This document shows, piece after piece, positions 26,336 to 37,764 of a DNA stretch of 64,000 nucleotides. The notes below the pieces were generated by a model. The model was not told the origin of the DNA. It was given only the letters and a program-made list of their open reading frames with translations, and made no database searches. This stretch comes from Leptoclinus maculatus (Eukaryota > Chordata > Actinopteri > Perciformes > Stichaeidae): NCBI GenBank assembly GCA_032191485.1, contig JAVDOI010000011.1, positions 15,234,617 to 15,298,616 of the forward strand. The letters run 5' to 3'. The translations under genes and the position numbers were made by a program. Position 1 is the stretch's first letter, and each line of letters starts with the position of its first letter.

Positions 26336-26619
26336 TTTTCACAATGTAGCTGATTAAAAAAAACTGTGTTTTACTGTGAAAGAAACATTTCTGTAATTGC
26401 CAAGTATTCCTGTGAAACAGGGAATGACATGATATTAATTATTGCAGAATACAGACTTTTTTCCCCCCCTCAAAGTGCATTCATAAATAAATGTTATCCA
26501 TCATGCATTTAAAAAGTTTCTGTGATCTGTGATTTTTGTCGAACCATGTCATGTCACAACTCGTCCATTAGATGGTGTGTGTGTGTGTAAAATAAAAATC
26601 AGCCAGATCCACTATATTG

Positions 26620-26899
26620 GAAGCTGTGCATTACTTTACCCAGGTGAGGGGAGGAACAACTGATCCAAAAGATTGCAACATTCCTGCGCAAGAACGAACA
26701 GCTATCAGTTCTGCCCAGACATCAAGATTGACCAATCGAAATCCTTCCACTGAGCTTTTGGGAGCCAATAGGAGCTGGAGCATTCGTGTCCATTTTGGCG
26801 TGCAGAAGGGCGTGTTGTCTCTACTTAAAGCGTTGGCTTTGGACACATCACACAGACGCATTTTTTACCTGCTAAGGACGCTGCGCACTTCTGCACCAG
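26620..26899 (+). promoter_or_regulatory. promoter and non-coding first exon of the beta-thymosin gene
   Basis: CCAAT boxes lie at 26732-26736 and 26765-26769. An AT-rich TATA-like stretch lies near 26822-26828 (ACTTAAA). A good donor (CAG then GTAAAG) starts at 26900. The first exon would be about 50-70 nt, and it splices to the acceptor at 27396-27397. TATA-plus-CCAAT layout suits a strongly expressed gene. The open frame crossing the region is not credible as protein. Confidence 0.5.
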
Positions 26900-27356
26900 G
26901 TAAAGTTATTTTGAATTATCTCTGTTTATCAGCTCGCACACTCAAAAAAGACGCCTAAACATTGTAATGTAATGCAAACATTTGTTAATGTTAAGAAATA
27001 TTGTTGTTTCGTCTTAAAAGTTAGTGGGTGTTTTTCCAACATTTCTGCTACAGGCCGAAGACTTTCCTCAACAGTTACTTGTCATGTGGATTACTCAGTT
27101 TTACTGTCGGGTGTGGTCCGATAGGTTTCCTGGACGCCGCATTTTTTCTGCTCGCGAGCTGTTTCGTTGAATGCGTTTGTTAATCGCGAGCGCGGGGCGG
27201 GAGAAACTAGCTTTTCTGGTTAATGGTGAATTTGAGGGTTCAGCACAGTACTCTTTTTGTTGTTTTAAAGAGAGGTGGGGCTTAATGTGCATACCTGTGT
27301 GTGATTGTAGACTACTGCTGTCTTCAGTGATGAAATAATGAGGTCATGTTTTCCTG

Positions 27357-27383
27357 CTCTCTCTCTCTCTCTCTCTCTCTCTC
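27357..27383. repeat. CT microsatellite forming a polypyrimidine tract
   Basis: About 13 CT units end 13 bases before the acceptor AG (27396-27397) of the first coding thymosin exon. Length variation here could change splicing strength. Confidence 0.8.
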
Positions 27384-27412
27384 AAACTTTTCTCCAGTAG
27401 AACTCTTCCAAA

Positions 27413-30400
27413 ATGAGCAACAAATGTCCAGTCACTGGGGAGGTGAAGGCGTTTAAACGAGGTAGTCTCAAGAAGACCGAAACGCAAGAAAAGAACTCTC
27501 GTCCAACGGTTGAGGGTATGTGTCAACGAGAAACCGCCCTTGTGCCAGGTTCCACCTTTTCCTCAGCTCCGTGTTCGTCACAGTCCAACTTCTCCCATGC
27601 CTATCATTATGAAAGTCGAGCGCAAACATTGTTTTACTGATTAACTGCAGGTACGCGCCCAGCTACCTGAGAGCTCGTCCTTGTTCTGCTTCATGGCAAC
27701 CTGTTCAAAGGAAAATGTATCAAAAGATCTCCGTCTTTTATTAAGAGGCCACAGAGCAAATGGCGCGTCATGCTCTCCAACTACGGGGTGGAAAAAAAAC
27801 AAAGAAAATGGGAGTCACTTTATGAGAGCAATAAGTCAGTGGCCCAGACAATCTACTGCACAATAAAAAGGCCTCACCTTAGATCTGGAAGCAGGAAGAG
27901 GAGAGTCTAAAGTGTGGGTGTGTTGTACTCCTGTTGTAGAGACATAAATCTGTTTACACAGTCGCATTGTGGGGACTCGCGGTACTTTTGGGAACATAAT
28001 GCATGTCCCCAATAATGTAAATAATCACATTTTAAGGTAAGGACTTGATATACGGTTAAGATTATGTAAGTATGGTGTGTGTGTGTAAGGGGTGGCCTCT
28101 GATTAGTTGGTGTTCTCATTCTATTTCTTATAAATACATTATTTGAGTCCCAACAGGTCGGCTGTATAGCTATTGGCCTTGCAATGCAGATTTTTATTAA
28201 GAAATGTCAGTATTAACACCAGCATTGATGTATCTAATCACAGTACAGTCATATAATGTAGTTTACAGCTCAAAAACGCATACAAATCTGTTGCACCAGT
28301 TACTGCATAAATTTACCATCAAGAACATTTGCTTTAGATCATCATGGTTCGGTCTTGTGTAAATCAGAGTTTTTAATTGATTAACACAGGATGATGATGT
28401 TTCAACACAGTGCTACGTCAATTTGATTTCTTGTCCTGACAACACATTCGGACTGATGTATGTTGTTAAATCGACTGCTCAGTTATAGATTGGTCCCCTC
28501 ATCTCTGTCTCTGTCTGTCTCTCTTGTGATCACACAGTGATTGAGCAAGAGAAGATAGCCATCAAAGAGGTAAGTACCTGCCATTATTCCTCTGATTCAA
28601 CCCTGCTCTGTTACCTGCTCGTCCTCCAATTAGGAATCATGTCCGTCATCTCCGCTTCCTTCTTGGTTTCTGTGAATTTCTCAACTCTGTAGTTTTACAA
28701 GCAGGATCTGAGCATAAATCATGGTCATCTTGCTTTAGTCTTATATGTTCTGGGGAAAAAAATGTCCCCATGCATGCTCACTTTCATCGCCAAATTAAAG
28801 CATATCATTTTCAAAATGTACTTTTAGTTACCTGCGGTTTGCTTCTTAAAGTAAGTTTGTGTAGTTTCAGCCCGGTACTTTCTTTTTAAACTGAGGTGGA
28901 GCTTGATTTCATACTGCATCTGGAGTGATGATGGGATTGTGTGTTTAATCTTTCTTGAACATTCTCTTAACATTTTATCATGCCATGTTAATTTTTTTTT
29001 TTTTTTTATCTGTTTTTTGATTTCAATCATTTTTGTTGCTCTCTCCCACTTTTCCCATTAGAAATGCATGAAAGACACACTCAATGTGCAGGTGGACGAG
29101 TTTAACGCGGGCATGCTCAAGAGTACTGACACACAAGAGAAAAACCCTCTTCCAACTAAAGAAGGTAGGTGTTTAAAATCTATCTGCTCCCCCTTAATCG
29201 GGTTCCTTCAGCTCCTTGTTCGGCTACACAGCCAACTTCCTGGGAGCGTGTCCTTGTTCTGCTTAAGGCTGACGTGATAATACCTTCTTTGGCTCTGAAG
29301 GGAGCTGTCTAAATCTGATGTCGTCAGGAAAAACGGGTTAGACTTGAAGACATTACAAAGTAATCACAGAAAGCCGTAGTGCAGTATCTCTAACTATTGA
29401 CCCTGCAGACTTTACACATCTGATAATCTTACACACATCTCGTATTACATGTATTACTACAGGATGATGATGTCGATACAGAGTACTATATCTCTTTGTT
29501 TTCTTGTCCTGACAAACACATTAGGACTGATCTTTGATTAAAGTTGATGAACCTACGGCTCAGTTATTGATTGGTCACCTCACCTTTTGTCTCTCTTGTG
29601 ATCACACAGTGATTGAGCAAGAGAAGATCGCCATCGAGGAGGTAAGTACCCACCATGATCGCTCTTACTTACAGGATTATCCAAACACTCAGTAGGACGG
29701 CTCCAGATTAGTCCTTACACAAACATATTACTCCTGTACTGAATAATAACGCATTTCATTGTCTTATTTATAGTGCTTTTCAAAAAACTCAAAGACATGT
29801 TACAAAGGGGATAAAATAGAGAGAAATATTGAAATGCATCATAGAAATAGACGCTGCACTGAAATCACGTCATTGGCTCCGGGGACAATACAGAATCTCC
29901 TTCAAAATCCTGCTCATGGTCTACAAAGCACCTAAAGGTTTAAGTTTATATGAATAAAATTGGCATTTCCATTCAATGACCACACATAAATGCAGATCAA
30001 TGTTCAATACGGCAGGTTCCCCTCTAATCCCCATACGCATGTGTAACTGAATACCTGTAAGTAACACTACAGTGTAACATGACCCTACATACAAGCTCTT
30101 TGTTCATCGTGAGCCAGTAGGTCATAAAGTAGGTACGTGTTTCCTGTGACTGGCTTACATCCAGAGTTCAGCCCAGTACTTTCCTTTTAAACTGAGGTGG
30201 AGCTTTATTTCATACTGCATCTGGAGTGATGAAATGATGATGGGATTGTGTTATTTCTTTCTCGTACATTATCGTGCCATGTTCATTTTAAAATCTGTTT
30301 TGATTTCAATCTTTTTTCTTTTTGCTCTCTCTCCCACTTTTTACCATTAGAAATGCATGAAAGAGCCACTCAATACGGAGTTGGAGGGATTTAAAGCGTG

Positions 30401-31908
30401 CAAGCTCAAGAAGGCTGAAACAAAAGAAAAAAACCCTCTTCCAACTAAAGAAGGTAGGTGTTTCAAATGTATCTTATCGGGTTCCTTCAGCTCCTTGTTC
30501 GGATACACAACCAACTTCCTGGGAGCTTGTCCTTGTTCTGCTTAATGCTGACCTGACATGAAGCAGCAGGAAGAGTTTAAGTTAAAGTGAGGCAAACAGC
30601 CCTGACCGTTCTGTCAGTGGGGAGGCACCAAAGCATTGAATCAGGTGGAAAATCGAATCTTTGATTTTTACTCCAGGGCCACGCCTTGACACAATCTACA
30701 TTTAATTTCATGGCTTCGTGTTGTACATTGCTGCTGAAGTAATAGTCAGACATTACATTAAAGGGGCACTTCATAGATTTTACACGTTAAGTTAACTTGT
30801 CATGAAGATTACTATACAAGCTGTGAACACTATTTGTATACTGTGGGTTCTCAATACCCATACTACCATGCTGTTTAGTATGTCACATACAGTATGCCAA
30901 AAATACCAGGATGTCCTAATTCATCCAGGTGCATTTTTCAGTATGCAAGTCAGCATACTTTTCTGAGCCACAATCCTCTGCGCTGTGGATGTATGACAGA
31001 GAGGGTCAAAGCTTAAGGTATAATTTTATGACAAAGTAGTCCCAATTTAATGCATACTGTCTGCAACCATACATACTTTGTAAGGGAAGCTGCAGTATGT
31101 ACGTACATAAAAGTGTGCCATCTGGAGCGCAGTGATAATATCTTTGGAGCCGTCTAAATCTGATTATCTCATCAGGTAGACTTGAAGACTACAAAATAAT
31201 CACAAAGCCGTAGTGCAGTGTCTCTAACTATTTGCCCTGCAGTATTTACACACCTGATAATCTTACACACCATCTCGCATATTTGACACAGACGCTTTAG
31301 ATCAGTGATTCTCAACTGGTGGGTCGTGACCCAAAACTGGATCGCGGACCCGTTTTCAGTGGGTCGCTGGCCTTTGCCTGACAAAAAAAAAAAAAAAGTT
31401 GTGATTTTATTCTGAAGGGCATCTTTTATGCAGCGGAATTATTCCAGCATTGACGGCACTTGTTCAGCGGTGCAGGAAAAACACCGACCAATGCGTTGTG
31501 AATCACATCACGTGATGAAGCTCATCCAATCAAATAATCAAATATGGGCATTCTGACAAGTTTCCTGACTTGAGTGAGATGTACACACACCGTGACGCAC
31601 GGGGGACAGACGAGGATATAAATTAGATAGCAGAGCAGGACTATTGTAGTTAGAGTTGAGAAAGTCAAATCATAGGACGATTTCCAAAAGAGAAAAATGT
31701 CCAGAGAGACCAGAGTCATTAGACTGGACAGACTCGTACGAGTGAATTCTTCCCACACTAATTTGTCTTTTTAGAAGATGAGAAAAATATAATATTGTGG
31801 CTTTTTCAATACACCCTGAATGAACGGAATTTAAAGCTGCAGGGTAATTCAGTGACAATAATTTATCTAAAATGAATTCTGTTACGTAATTTATTTTAGA
31901 CTTCTTGA

Positions 31909-31977
<69 letters not shown>

Positions 31978-34929
31978 GGGTCACAGCTTGTCATTAAGGG
32001 GTGATGGTGGGTCCCGCAGCCAGACCAGTTGAGAACCACTGCTTTAGATCATGGTTTTGTGTTGTGTACATCAGAGTTGGGGTATTGCATGTATTACTAC
32101 AGGATGATGATGTCGATACAGAGTACTATATCACTTTGTTTTCTTGTCCTGACAAACAAATTAGGACTGATCTTTGATTAAAGTTGATGAACCTACGGCT
32201 CAGTTATTGATTGGTCACCTCACCTTTTGTCTCTTGTGATCACACAGTGATTGCGCAAGAGAAGATCGCCATCGAGGAGGTAAGTACCCACCATGATTGC
32301 TCTTACTCCAATTATGACTCCGGTCCATCATCTCCGCCTCTGCCTCGAATTTCTCAACGGTGTCGTGTTACAAGCAAAAACACGGCGTCTGTCTTTTCTC
32401 TTACATTTTCTAGAAACGTGTTCTGTTCTCATGAAACTTTTTGCCCCATGCTGACTCATTTCTCCGTAAAACTGGAGCATATCTTTTTCCTATTATGCTC
32501 TTACTTCCTTGTGGTTTGCTTCTTTGGCTCCGGTGTGCATTTAATATTTTCCTTATCTCTTTTGCACATACTCCTGCTTGGTATTATCACAAAGAAACAC
32601 AATATATCCAATTCATATGCTGATAACACACCATTGTACATATCCCTGTCCTCCGATGACCTCGGTCCTGTTAACAAACGTGTTCACTTTCTTAATGATT
32701 CTGATTTCTGGATGTTCAGAAACTTTTTATATACAGCTGAGCACAGACGAGACTGATGTATTCGTAGTTGATCCTAAAATTCACACTTGGCATCACTGTC
32801 TCTAAAATACAGTGTGCAAGCCTCTGTATTTTTGGATGCTGATCTCCATTTTGAAAATCTCATTACCAATATCACCAGAACAGCAATTTATCACTTTAAA
32901 AATAAAAATGTTGACGTTCATATCTCGATCTGATTCTCAGAAAACGGGTTCATGCATTTATGCCAATCAGGTCAGACTACTGTGTCGCTCTGTTTACAGG
33001 ATTATCCAAACACTCAGTAGGACGGCTCCAGATTAGTCCTTACACAAACATATTACTCCTGTACTGAATAATAATGCATTTTATTGTTTTATTTATAGTG
33101 CTTTTCAAAAAACTCAAAGACGTGTTACAAAGGGGATAAAATAGAGAGAAATATTTAAATGCATCATAGAAATAGACGCTGCACTGAAATCACGTCATTG
33201 GCTCCGGGGACAATACAGAGTCTCCTTCAAAATCCTGCTCATGGTCTACAAAGCACCTAAAGGTTTAAGTTTATATGAATAAAATTGGCATTTCCATTCA
33301 ATGACCACACATAAATGCAGATCAATGTTCAATACGGCAGGTTCCCCTCTAATAACTGAATACCTGTAAGTAACACTACAGTGTAACATGACCCTACATA
33401 CAAGCTCTTTGTTCATCGTGAGCCAGTAGGTCATAAAGTAGGTACGTGTTTCCTGTGACTGGCTTACATCCAGAGTTCAGCCCGGTACTTTCTTTTTAAA
33501 CTGAGGTGGAGCTTGATTTCATACTGCATCTGGAGTGATGAAATGATGATGGGATTGTGTTATTTCTTTCTCGTACATTATCGTGCCATGTTCATTTTAA
33601 AATCTGTTTTGATTTCAATCTTTTTTATTAATTTTTTGCTCTCTCTGTCTCCCACTTTTTCCATTAGAAATGCATGAAAGAGCCACTCAATACGGAGTTG
33701 GAGGGATTTAAGGCGTGCAAGCTCAAGAAGGCTGAAACAAAAGAAAAAAACCCTCTTCCAACTAAAGAAGGTAGGTGTTTCAAATGTATCTGATCGGGTT
33801 CCTTCAGCTCCTTGTTCGGACTTGTTCAGCTCCAACTTCCTGGGAGCTTGTCCTTGTTCTGCTTAATGCTGACCTGACATGAAGCAGCAGGAAGAGTTTA
33901 AGTTAAAGTGAGGCAAACAGCCCTGACCGTTCTGTCAGTGGGGAGGCACCAAAGCATTGAATCAGGTGGAACTGCTGGTGCAGGTCAGCTTTTTCTGAGC
34001 CTTAAACTGTGATTTAGTTCTTCTCCTCAGGAGAGCTGAGCTATGTTGTAGTGGAAGGAGGAACCTGCTTTGTTATACATGTTTCTTATGAAATTGTAAT
34101 TATTTTACTGAAATCATATCTTTGTTCATTTCAAAGTTTATTTTCAATCCTGTGCCACGCCTTGACACATTCTGCATTTACTATACATTACTAGACAGCC
34201 TGTGAGAACAATTGTATGCTGTCCTCTGTGGCTCTGAAGGGAGCTGTCTTAATCTGATGATGCCATAGTGATAAGATAAGATAATCCTTTATTGGTCCCG
34301 CAGTGGGGAAATTCACAGCAGCAAAGTGGACAGTGCACACAAGATACAGAGTAAAGAGCAACAAGTAATATTAATAAGTAATAAAAAAAAACAGTAAGAG
34401 TATCAACTAAGTAAAGAAGTACAAAGTCCACAGTAATTGAGTATAACTAAAGAATTAAAATATTGTATATACAGACAAGGTATTTTTCTATTGCACAGAT
34501 TTTTGGTGTTGTGTGGTCGACTGGGAGCACACAACAGATGCCATCTGGAATAGTCAGTTAGGCTTAATGACTACAAATGTATCACAAAGTTGGCATTTAT
34601 ATAATAAAAGATGTTATTGATGGAAATGGAGGAGCCAGTGTTTTTGGAGCTTCCCCCGTGCTAGACACGAACATGTATTATATCTCTGCCTCTGTAGCTT
34701 TGATTTAGAGATTCCGTTTCTCTTCCAAGGTTGCTAATGTGCTAACACAGTGCTATATTGGTTTGTTTTCTTGTCCTGCCAACAGTTGAGGACTAATCTT
34801 TGATGTCCAGACTCAGTTATAGGTTGATCACCTCATCTCTGTCTCTCTTGTGATCACACAGAAATTGAAGCAGAGAAGAAAGAGGAGAAGAAAGAGAAGA
34901 AGGCCCAGAAAGGGAAAGCGAAAAAGTAA
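27413..34929 (+). CDS. beta-thymosin with four thymosin/WH2-type repeats
   Basis: Eight coding exons alternate in size: 27413-27515, 28538-28569, 29062-29164, 29610-29641, 30351-30453, 32248-32279, 33668-33770 and 34862-34929 (stop at 34927). All joins are phase 1 or phase 0 and keep one frame of 191 aa. Each 103-nt exon encodes a 34-residue block with the actin-binding core (LKKTETQEKN in the first). Cores two to four read LKSTDTQEKNPLPTKE, then LKKAETKEKNPLPTKE twice. Each 32-nt exon encodes V-I-(E/A)-Q-E-K-I-A-I-(K/E)-E, matching the C-terminal helix of ordinary beta-thymosins. Only the first block has a start codon and only the last exon a stop. The last exon encodes EIEAEKKEEKK and a Lys-rich end. 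Ordinary vertebrate beta-thymosins have one repeat and about 43 aa. The family binds monomeric actin in the cytoplasm. The site matches human TMSB15 beside SLC25A53. Repeat changes (K to S in repeat two, T to A in three and four) may alter actin affinity. The four-repeat transcript is inferred from splice sites. Confidence 0.88.
29668..30649 (+). repeat. intragenic duplication, copy A (intron 5, 34-aa exon, start of next intron)
   Basis: This roughly 980-bp segment is nearly identical to 32993-33970. The match runs from ACAGGATTATCCAAACACTC, through the exon at 30351-30453, to AATCAGGTGGA. The two exons differ by one synonymous base (AAA versus AAG). Introns match to within a few differences and small indels. 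The duplication is therefore young. Confidence 0.85.
31303..32041. mobile_element. non-autonomous hAT-type DNA transposon with 8-bp target duplication
   Basis: The element is 739 bp. It begins CAGTGATTCTCAACTGG and ends CCAGTTGAGAACCACTG, inverted copies with one mismatch. The 8-bp CTTTAGAT flanks it on both sides (31295-31302 and 32042-32049). The paralogous intron near 28333-28340 has CTTTAGAT once, followed by similar downstream sequence (an empty site). There is no transposase frame. Inside lie GGGTCGTGACCC-type subterminal sequence, an A run and a GT/AT microsatellite. Eight-bp duplications are typical of hAT elements. Confidence 0.85.
31905..31973. repeat. GT then AT compound microsatellite inside the hAT element
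   Basis: About 15 GT units are followed by about 19 AT units, close to the right end of the transposon. Confidence 0.85.
32993..33970 (+). repeat. intragenic duplication, copy B
   Basis: Near-identical partner of 29668-30649, containing the exon at 33668-33770. Copy B is preceded by about 690 bp (32300-32990) with no counterpart before copy A. Part of that stretch resembles intron sequence after 28570. Copy A therefore seems to have lost it after duplication. Confidence 0.85.
34262..34500 (-). repeat. LINE/SINE 3'-tail-like repeat
   Basis: It starts with GATAAGATAAGATAA, then TCCTTTATTGGTCCCGCAGT and GGGGAAATTCACAGCAGCAAA, followed by an A-rich part. Read on the minus strand this is a retroposon 3' tail ending in an (ATCTT)-like repeat. 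A second copy in the same orientation lies at 47637-47705. It lies in the last thymosin intron. Exact family not assigned. Confidence 0.6.
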
Positions 34930-35284
34930 CAAACACAACTGCCATGATTCAGCTCTCTCTGTCCTGCCCGGTTACCTGCTCCTCTAATTTGTAATCTTGT
35001 TCATCATCTTCGCCTTTGCCTGTTTTCTGTGCCGCCATGTTTGATTAGAAATGGTGTTTGGGCTGATGCTTTGGGGAAAGGTCTGTAATCCTATGTAGAT
35101 GTTTTTTTTTCCGTGCTGTTTAGAAAGAGCTGAGCTGAGCAATATTATTTTCTAAAATGAGAAGCATTATGAATGACTATTAATGGAAAGCCATGTAAGA
35201 TATTACATTGTTAACAATACCACGAGTATGCTTGTAAATGTTAACATTCAGAACATTTTCTGAAAGATGATTCTTTTTTTTCTT

Positions 35285-35290
35285 AATAAA
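35285..35290 (+). terminator. polyadenylation signal of the beta-thymosin gene
   Basis: AATAAA about 355 nt past the thymosin stop codon, in a T-rich stretch. This gives a compact 3'UTR, as is usual for beta-thymosin transcripts. Confidence 0.65.
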
Positions 35291-37764
35291 AACGGATGTA
35301 TCAAATTTGTGTATTTCAAACTGTCTTTTTGAACCGATTTTCTCATGACAAAATTATTTCTAATGTAAGTGCTGGACTAAATGGCGCTAAATAATTGTCA
35401 AACATGAATGGCAAACAGAAAGGATAATATTTAAAGCTCGGGTCTACTTTCAAGTATTTCACTGCTGAAAATATGGTACTTCCATAAAACTGGGCCGTCT
35501 ATGCAGTAGAAGGCCACAGCTTGACTCTAGGCCTGTTCCACATGCTGTCATTTCATATTCTGAGTATAGGCCAGGCCTGAATGTCCGATTCCAGCGTTAG
35601 GCTACACTATGCCCCTCTCTCCATGCAGGCATACAAAAAATGCGGAAGTACAAGTTTGAACAACTAAAGGGCTGGCGAAGTCACGTCAACTGACGGAGTA
35701 CTGCTGGGAGCGCTGGGTGCTGGTAACATGGAGGGAAGTTAAACATTGTTCATTTGTAAATATTACCCACATTGTAATTTATACAAAGCTAGTTGGAAAA
35801 TCTGCAAATTGTCCCCAAGTGGTCAGAAAGGAAAGTTGGGGCAGTTTGGGTGCACTGGTCCGACATTTAAGCTGTACTAGTTGTTTGTGAAGCTCTCTTC
35901 AAACACAAAGGTATGACGCACACAAGGGCAGGAAGTGTCTGACATGAGAGAAAAGGGGGGGGGAACAATAGTGTTCCAGTGTTCACAATAAGGGAACAAT
36001 GGAAACGAAATACTAAATACAGTCGGCAATAGGTTTCAAAATACAATTTGTGCATGTTTCACCATTATGAGTAAAAGTCAGTTTTTTGTCGATGACTAAC
36101 AAAATATTTATATAAATGGACACTCTCACTCTCCTGTTGACTGTTTGGCTGAGTAGAAAAGGGTCTTCAATGAAAGTCTGTTGCGATGTCAGTTTTATTT
36201 TTGAAAAATAAAACTGACTTGTTTGTGAGCATGCATAGTCTGTTTGCCTTGGCTGCACATGAGTAACATATATTTAAATAGAATTTCGAATGGTTGAGTC
36301 AACCTTTCTCACGGTCAAAACAATTACAACAGGTCTAAGCCTGCAGGGGAAAAAAAGGGAGTGGATCCGCTTCAGGTGCTCCACATTCCACATTCCCATG
36401 AAATATTTATGTTTAAACATTGAGTTCTAATGAGCAGGGGTGTCACATTTATACTTTTTTAAAAGGCATGTAATTGCAAAATGCTTACATGATCGTTGTA
36501 TCTTTGCAGTATGAACTTGCTTTGGGGATGCATCACATGGACCAGTGGCTGAGCTTTTTTTTCATACTATGTGGATTCCTTGAGGTAGTGCAGGCTGTGC
36601 TTTTCCACAGCAAGCCTGTTGAAACATGCTCATATAACAGCATGCAGGTACTTGAGAGTGAAGACATACTTTATCCCTTCTAATTGTCTTTGGTTAGAAT
36701 TACGTTACCAAAATTACAAAGACTAATGCAGATTTACAATTTCCCTTCTGTTGAAAGGAAGCCTGTAAAGATCATGAAAAATAAATTAAAGGAAATGATA
36801 GCTTTCATGAATCTGCAAAAACGGATCATCTGCATGTAGTTTTCTTTTCCCATGGTGTTTCAGGATCAGACATGTCTGTGCACTATGACAACAGACTAGA
36901 TGTTGCAGCACCAGAAGGGAAAGAGGAAATGATAGGAGGTATACACAGACTTATGATCTTATTCAGCGTCCTTAAAAATCATTCTCTAGCCATTTACTGA
37001 AAAACCCAAACTTTTATTTGTGATTTATGCTGTAGCATTGCATTGTCACAGGGTTACTGGTTATTTACTGTCCTAACTAAATTTGTATTGCCTGCTGTTT
37101 TCAATTATCGCAACATCAACACATGCACATGATTATTGTCTCTTGCAAAACAAGTTATACAGATACTTTTACTGGCATCACTACTTCCTTAAAGTACCCT
37201 TGTCCAACAAATAATACTAATTATCTTTTCAGCATAAAAACAATGAAGACATATTTGAGTTGCAAAACAACCAATACATTAACTATAGTATGAAAGAACT
37301 TCATATCATTTGTCATTTTTTAACACAAGTCACACTTTTGCTGCATTCATACCACAACTTAGTAGTTCATTTTCTTTTGCAATTTCAAAATCCTGCGTTT
37401 TTCTATGCACCGTTACAGTAAAGTGAAGACATTTGTAAGTCTAGTAGGTCTTATCAAGCTATGAAATTATGAGGTGATCATCCTCAAATAGCTGAAAGAA
37501 CGTAAATGACCAGAAACAAGGTGAGGATTGTCTGTTTTTTAATGTTATAACACGGTTACTGCATTTGAAATGTCCTTTTCTTTTTGTTTGTGGAAACGGT
37601 TTACTCAAATTCTTCAGTGTCACTAATCACGGAAGATACAATTTGACTGATACAATTATGTAAACAGCGACACCTACCGGCTACAGTATGTATTACAACA
37701 AATGCCATTGCAGTACTACTTCTCTCCCATAGGTGGCACCAAATACCAGATAAACTCCATAGGG
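35291..37764. other. intergenic stretch between beta-thymosin and SLAIN genes
   Basis: No gene is recognised. A G run lies at 35956-35963. A perfect 31-bp palindrome lies at 36188-36218. A possible exon at 36511-36648 (46 codons between an AG acceptor and a GT donor, with a hydrophobic WLSFFFILCGFLEVVQ segment) has no recognised homologue and is not called as a gene. Confidence 0.4.

Noticed and set aside
26617..26958. 113-codon frame at the thymosin promoter.
   Set aside because: It spans CCAAT boxes and a splice donor. The promoter reading explains the sequence better.
28385..28445. Possible box C/D snoRNA in thymosin introns: ATGATGA and CTGA words recur near 28390, 29462 and 32101.
   Set aside because: The copies come from the exon-pair duplications, so their similarity is not independent. 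No terminal stem pairs around the boxes and the fourth copy (near 34740) lacks the C box.
31670..31984. 104-codon minus-strand frame in the hAT element.
   Set aside because: Much of it is translated microsatellite (Ile-Tyr and Thr-His runs), and it has no transposase motif.
32211..32756. 181-codon frame inside a thymosin intron.
   Set aside because: It reads through the 32-nt thymosin exon in a frame that does not give the conserved peptide and has no recognisable domain.
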